From contig NZ_CP010407.1 of the NCBI RefSeq assembly GCF_000830005.1, positions 1,054,001 through 1,118,000 of the forward strand: a DNA stretch of 64,000 nt, written 5' to 3'. Every line of letters begins with the position of its first letter. The stretch's first letter is position 1. Below are positions 62,909 through 64,000 of this stretch, one piece after another. The notes below the pieces were generated by a model. It worked only from the letters and a program-made list of their open reading frames with translations. It was not told where the DNA came from and did no database searches. The translations under genes were made by a program, and so were the position numbers. The DNA comes from Streptomyces vietnamensis (GTDB lineage: Bacteria; Actinomycetota; Actinomycetes; Streptomycetales; Streptomycetaceae).

Positions 62909-63739
62909 GTGACTGACAACCAGAACCTCCTCGCGGAGCAGCGGCGTGCCCTGATCCTCGACGAGGTACGGCGGCGTGGCGGTGTACGGGTCAACGAACT
63001 GACCCGGCGTCTGAACGTCTCGGACATGACGATCCGCCGCGACCTGGACGCGCTGGCCCGGCAGGGCATGGTCGCGAAGGTGCACGGCGGGGCCGTTCCG
63101 GTCGTCGAGGCCAGCACCCACGAGCCGGGCTTCGAGGCCAAGTCGGTCCTCGAACCGAGCGCCAAGGACGAGATCGCCCGGACGGCGGCCGCCCTGGTCG
63201 CACCGGGCACGGCCATCGCCCTCTCGGGCGGGACGACGACCTACGCGCTCGCCCGCCACCTCCTGGACGTGCCGGACCTGACGGTGGTCACCAACTCGGT
63301 GCGGGTCGCCGACGTGTTCCACGAGGCGCAGCAGACGGGCGGCGGGAGCGGCGAGGCGCGGCGCGGGGCGGCGACGGTCGTCCTGACCGGCGGGGTCCGC
63401 ACGCCGTCCGACGCGCTGGTCGGGCCGGTCGCGGACCGGGCGATCCGCTCGCTCCACTTCGACCTGCTCTTCCTCGGCGTGCACGGCGTGTCGGTGGAGG
63501 CCGGGCTCTCCACGCCGAACCTGGCGGAGGCCGAGACCAACCGGTGCCTGATGCGCTCGGCGCGGCGGGTCGTCGTGGTCGCCGACCACACCAAGTGGGG
63601 GACGGTGGGCCTGAGTTCCTTCGCCACCCTCGACGAGGTCGACACCTGGGTGACGGACCGGGGCCTGCCGGAGGGAGTCCGCGCGGAGGTGACGGAGCAC
63701 CTGCCGGGTCTGGTGGTGCCGGGCGAGGAAGAGGCGTGA
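62909..63739 (+). CDS. DeoR/GlpR family transcriptional regulator
   Basis: A 276-residue sugar-metabolism repressor. DeoR HTH: LAEQRRALILDEVRRRGGVR, VNELTRRLNVSDMTIRRDLD ALARQG; then HGGAVPV and the sugar-phosphate-binding domain (TAIALSGGTTTYALARHLLD, LTVVTNSVRVADVF, LTGGVRTPSDALVGPVADRA, DLLFLGVHGVSVEAGLSTPN, VVVVADHTKWG). The GTG at 62909 is chosen as start, with GGAAGGA upstream; a TTG at 62879 is also possible. The stop overlaps the SRPBCC gene start (GTGA). Its target genes are not in the window. Confidence 0.9.
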   Translation: MTDNQNLLAEQRRALILDEVRRRGGVRVNELTRRLNVSDMTIRRDLDALARQGMVAKVHGGAVPVVEASTHEPGFEAKSVLEPSAKDEIARTAAALVAPGTAIALSGGTTTYALARHLLDVPDLTVVTNSVRVADVFHEAQQTGGGSGEARRGAATVVLTGGVRTPSDALVGPVADRAIRSLHFDLLFLGVHGVSVEAGLSTPNLAEAETNRCLMRSARRVVVVADHTKWGTVGLSSFATLDEVDTWVTDRGLPEGVRAEVTEHLPGLVVPGEEEA

Positions 63740-64000
63740 CCCTCTTCCGGATCGAGCGGACGGTGCCGCTGGCTCCGGAGGAGGCGTGGCGCCGCCTCAC
63801 GGACTGGCCGGCGCACGGCCGTCAGGTGCCGCTGACCCGGACGATCGTCCTGACGCCGGGGCCGAACGGGCCGGGGACGCGGTTCACCGCCCGCACGGGC
63901 CTCGGCCGCCTCGCCTTCGACGACCCGATGGAGGTCGTGCGCTGGGAACCCCCGGCGGCGGACCATCCCGGCGTCTGCCGCCTGGAGAAGTCGGGCCGGG
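63736..64000 (+). CDS. SRPBCC family protein, 3' truncated by window edge
   Basis: The first 88 codons of a gene starting with GTG at 63736 and overlapping the deoR-like stop by four bases. The start (LFRIERTVPLAPEEAWRRLT DWPAHGRQVPLT) and the following strands (TRFTARTGLGRLAFDDPMEV) fit the polyketide-cyclase/SRPBCC hydrophobic-pocket fold. The role is unknown. It is co-transcribed with the DeoR regulator, and the end lies outside the window. Confidence 0.8.
   Translation, partial: MTLFRIERTVPLAPEEAWRRLTDWPAHGRQVPLTRTIVLTPGPNGPGTRFTARTGLGRLAFDDPMEVVRWEPPAADHPGVCRLEKSGR

Overview
The window is high-GC actinobacterial DNA, almost certainly a Streptomyces chromosome. The evidence is strong GC bias at third codon positions, frequent GTG starts, families typical of streptomycetes (PP2C/HATPase anti-anti-sigma type regulator, GAF-PucR regulator, DUF6643 and Rv1733c-like proteins), and an intact actinobacterial hut gene set. 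No rRNA, tRNA, CRISPR array or intact mobile element was recognised.

Positions 1-28.7 kb are accessory in character. Intact genes are separated by unusually long gaps that hold decayed fragments: the C-terminus of a CorA transporter, an N-acylamino-acid racemase with a frameshift and lost N-terminus, a piece of acyl-CoA dehydrogenase, an IS630-type transposase N-terminus and a pirin C-terminus. Among them lies a coherent catabolic set: three flavin amine oxidases (7.7, 19.5, 21.5 kb), an atypical aldehyde dehydrogenase, an acyl-CoA ligase, an acyl-CoA dehydrogenase, a 3-hydroxyacyl-CoA dehydrogenase, a DUF35 Zn-ribbon/OB protein, a nitronate monooxygenase, a DUF485/sodium-solute symporter pair, an APC permease, a 162-residue protein I cannot assign, and three TetR-type regulators. 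I infer a route amine -> aldehyde -> acid -> acyl-CoA -> beta-oxidation steps.

The strongest new signal is a repeated operator, GTCG-N6-CGAC (best form GTCGGACGTACGAC). It lies upstream of six of these transcription units, and in all six it falls at or just after the start predicted from a -35/-10 pair with 17-18 bp spacing. A seventh copy lies upstream of the PP2C regulator. This looks like one repressor-controlled regulon covering about 21 kb, probably governed by one of the resident TetR proteins.

From 28.7 to 43 kb are an MHS-type MFS transporter, a ligase/hydrolase/DHA2-exporter cassette, a GAF-PucR regulator with 3-hydroxybutyrate dehydrogenase, a Nudix hydrolase, apolipoprotein N-acyltransferase, a PH-like membrane protein, a glutamate-racemase-like protein, a HpnB-like glycosyltransferase and a DUF4239 membrane protein.

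From 43 to 55.3 kb is histidine utilisation: a permease, an IclR regulator, HutC, HutU-HutG, HutD, a large PLP decarboxylase, HutH and a second IclR regulator. Near-identical palindromes (TCTGGGATCCCAGA and TCTCGGATCCGAGA) lie in the hutH/iclR and hutC/hutU intergenic regions and imply joint control of two separated operons. The final 9 kb hold a Pro/Tyr-rich DUF6643 protein, a MOSC protein, an Rv1733c-like membrane protein, a beta-helix/AAA ATPase fusion, a membrane protein with a lipase-like domain, a DeoR regulator and a truncated SRPBCC gene.
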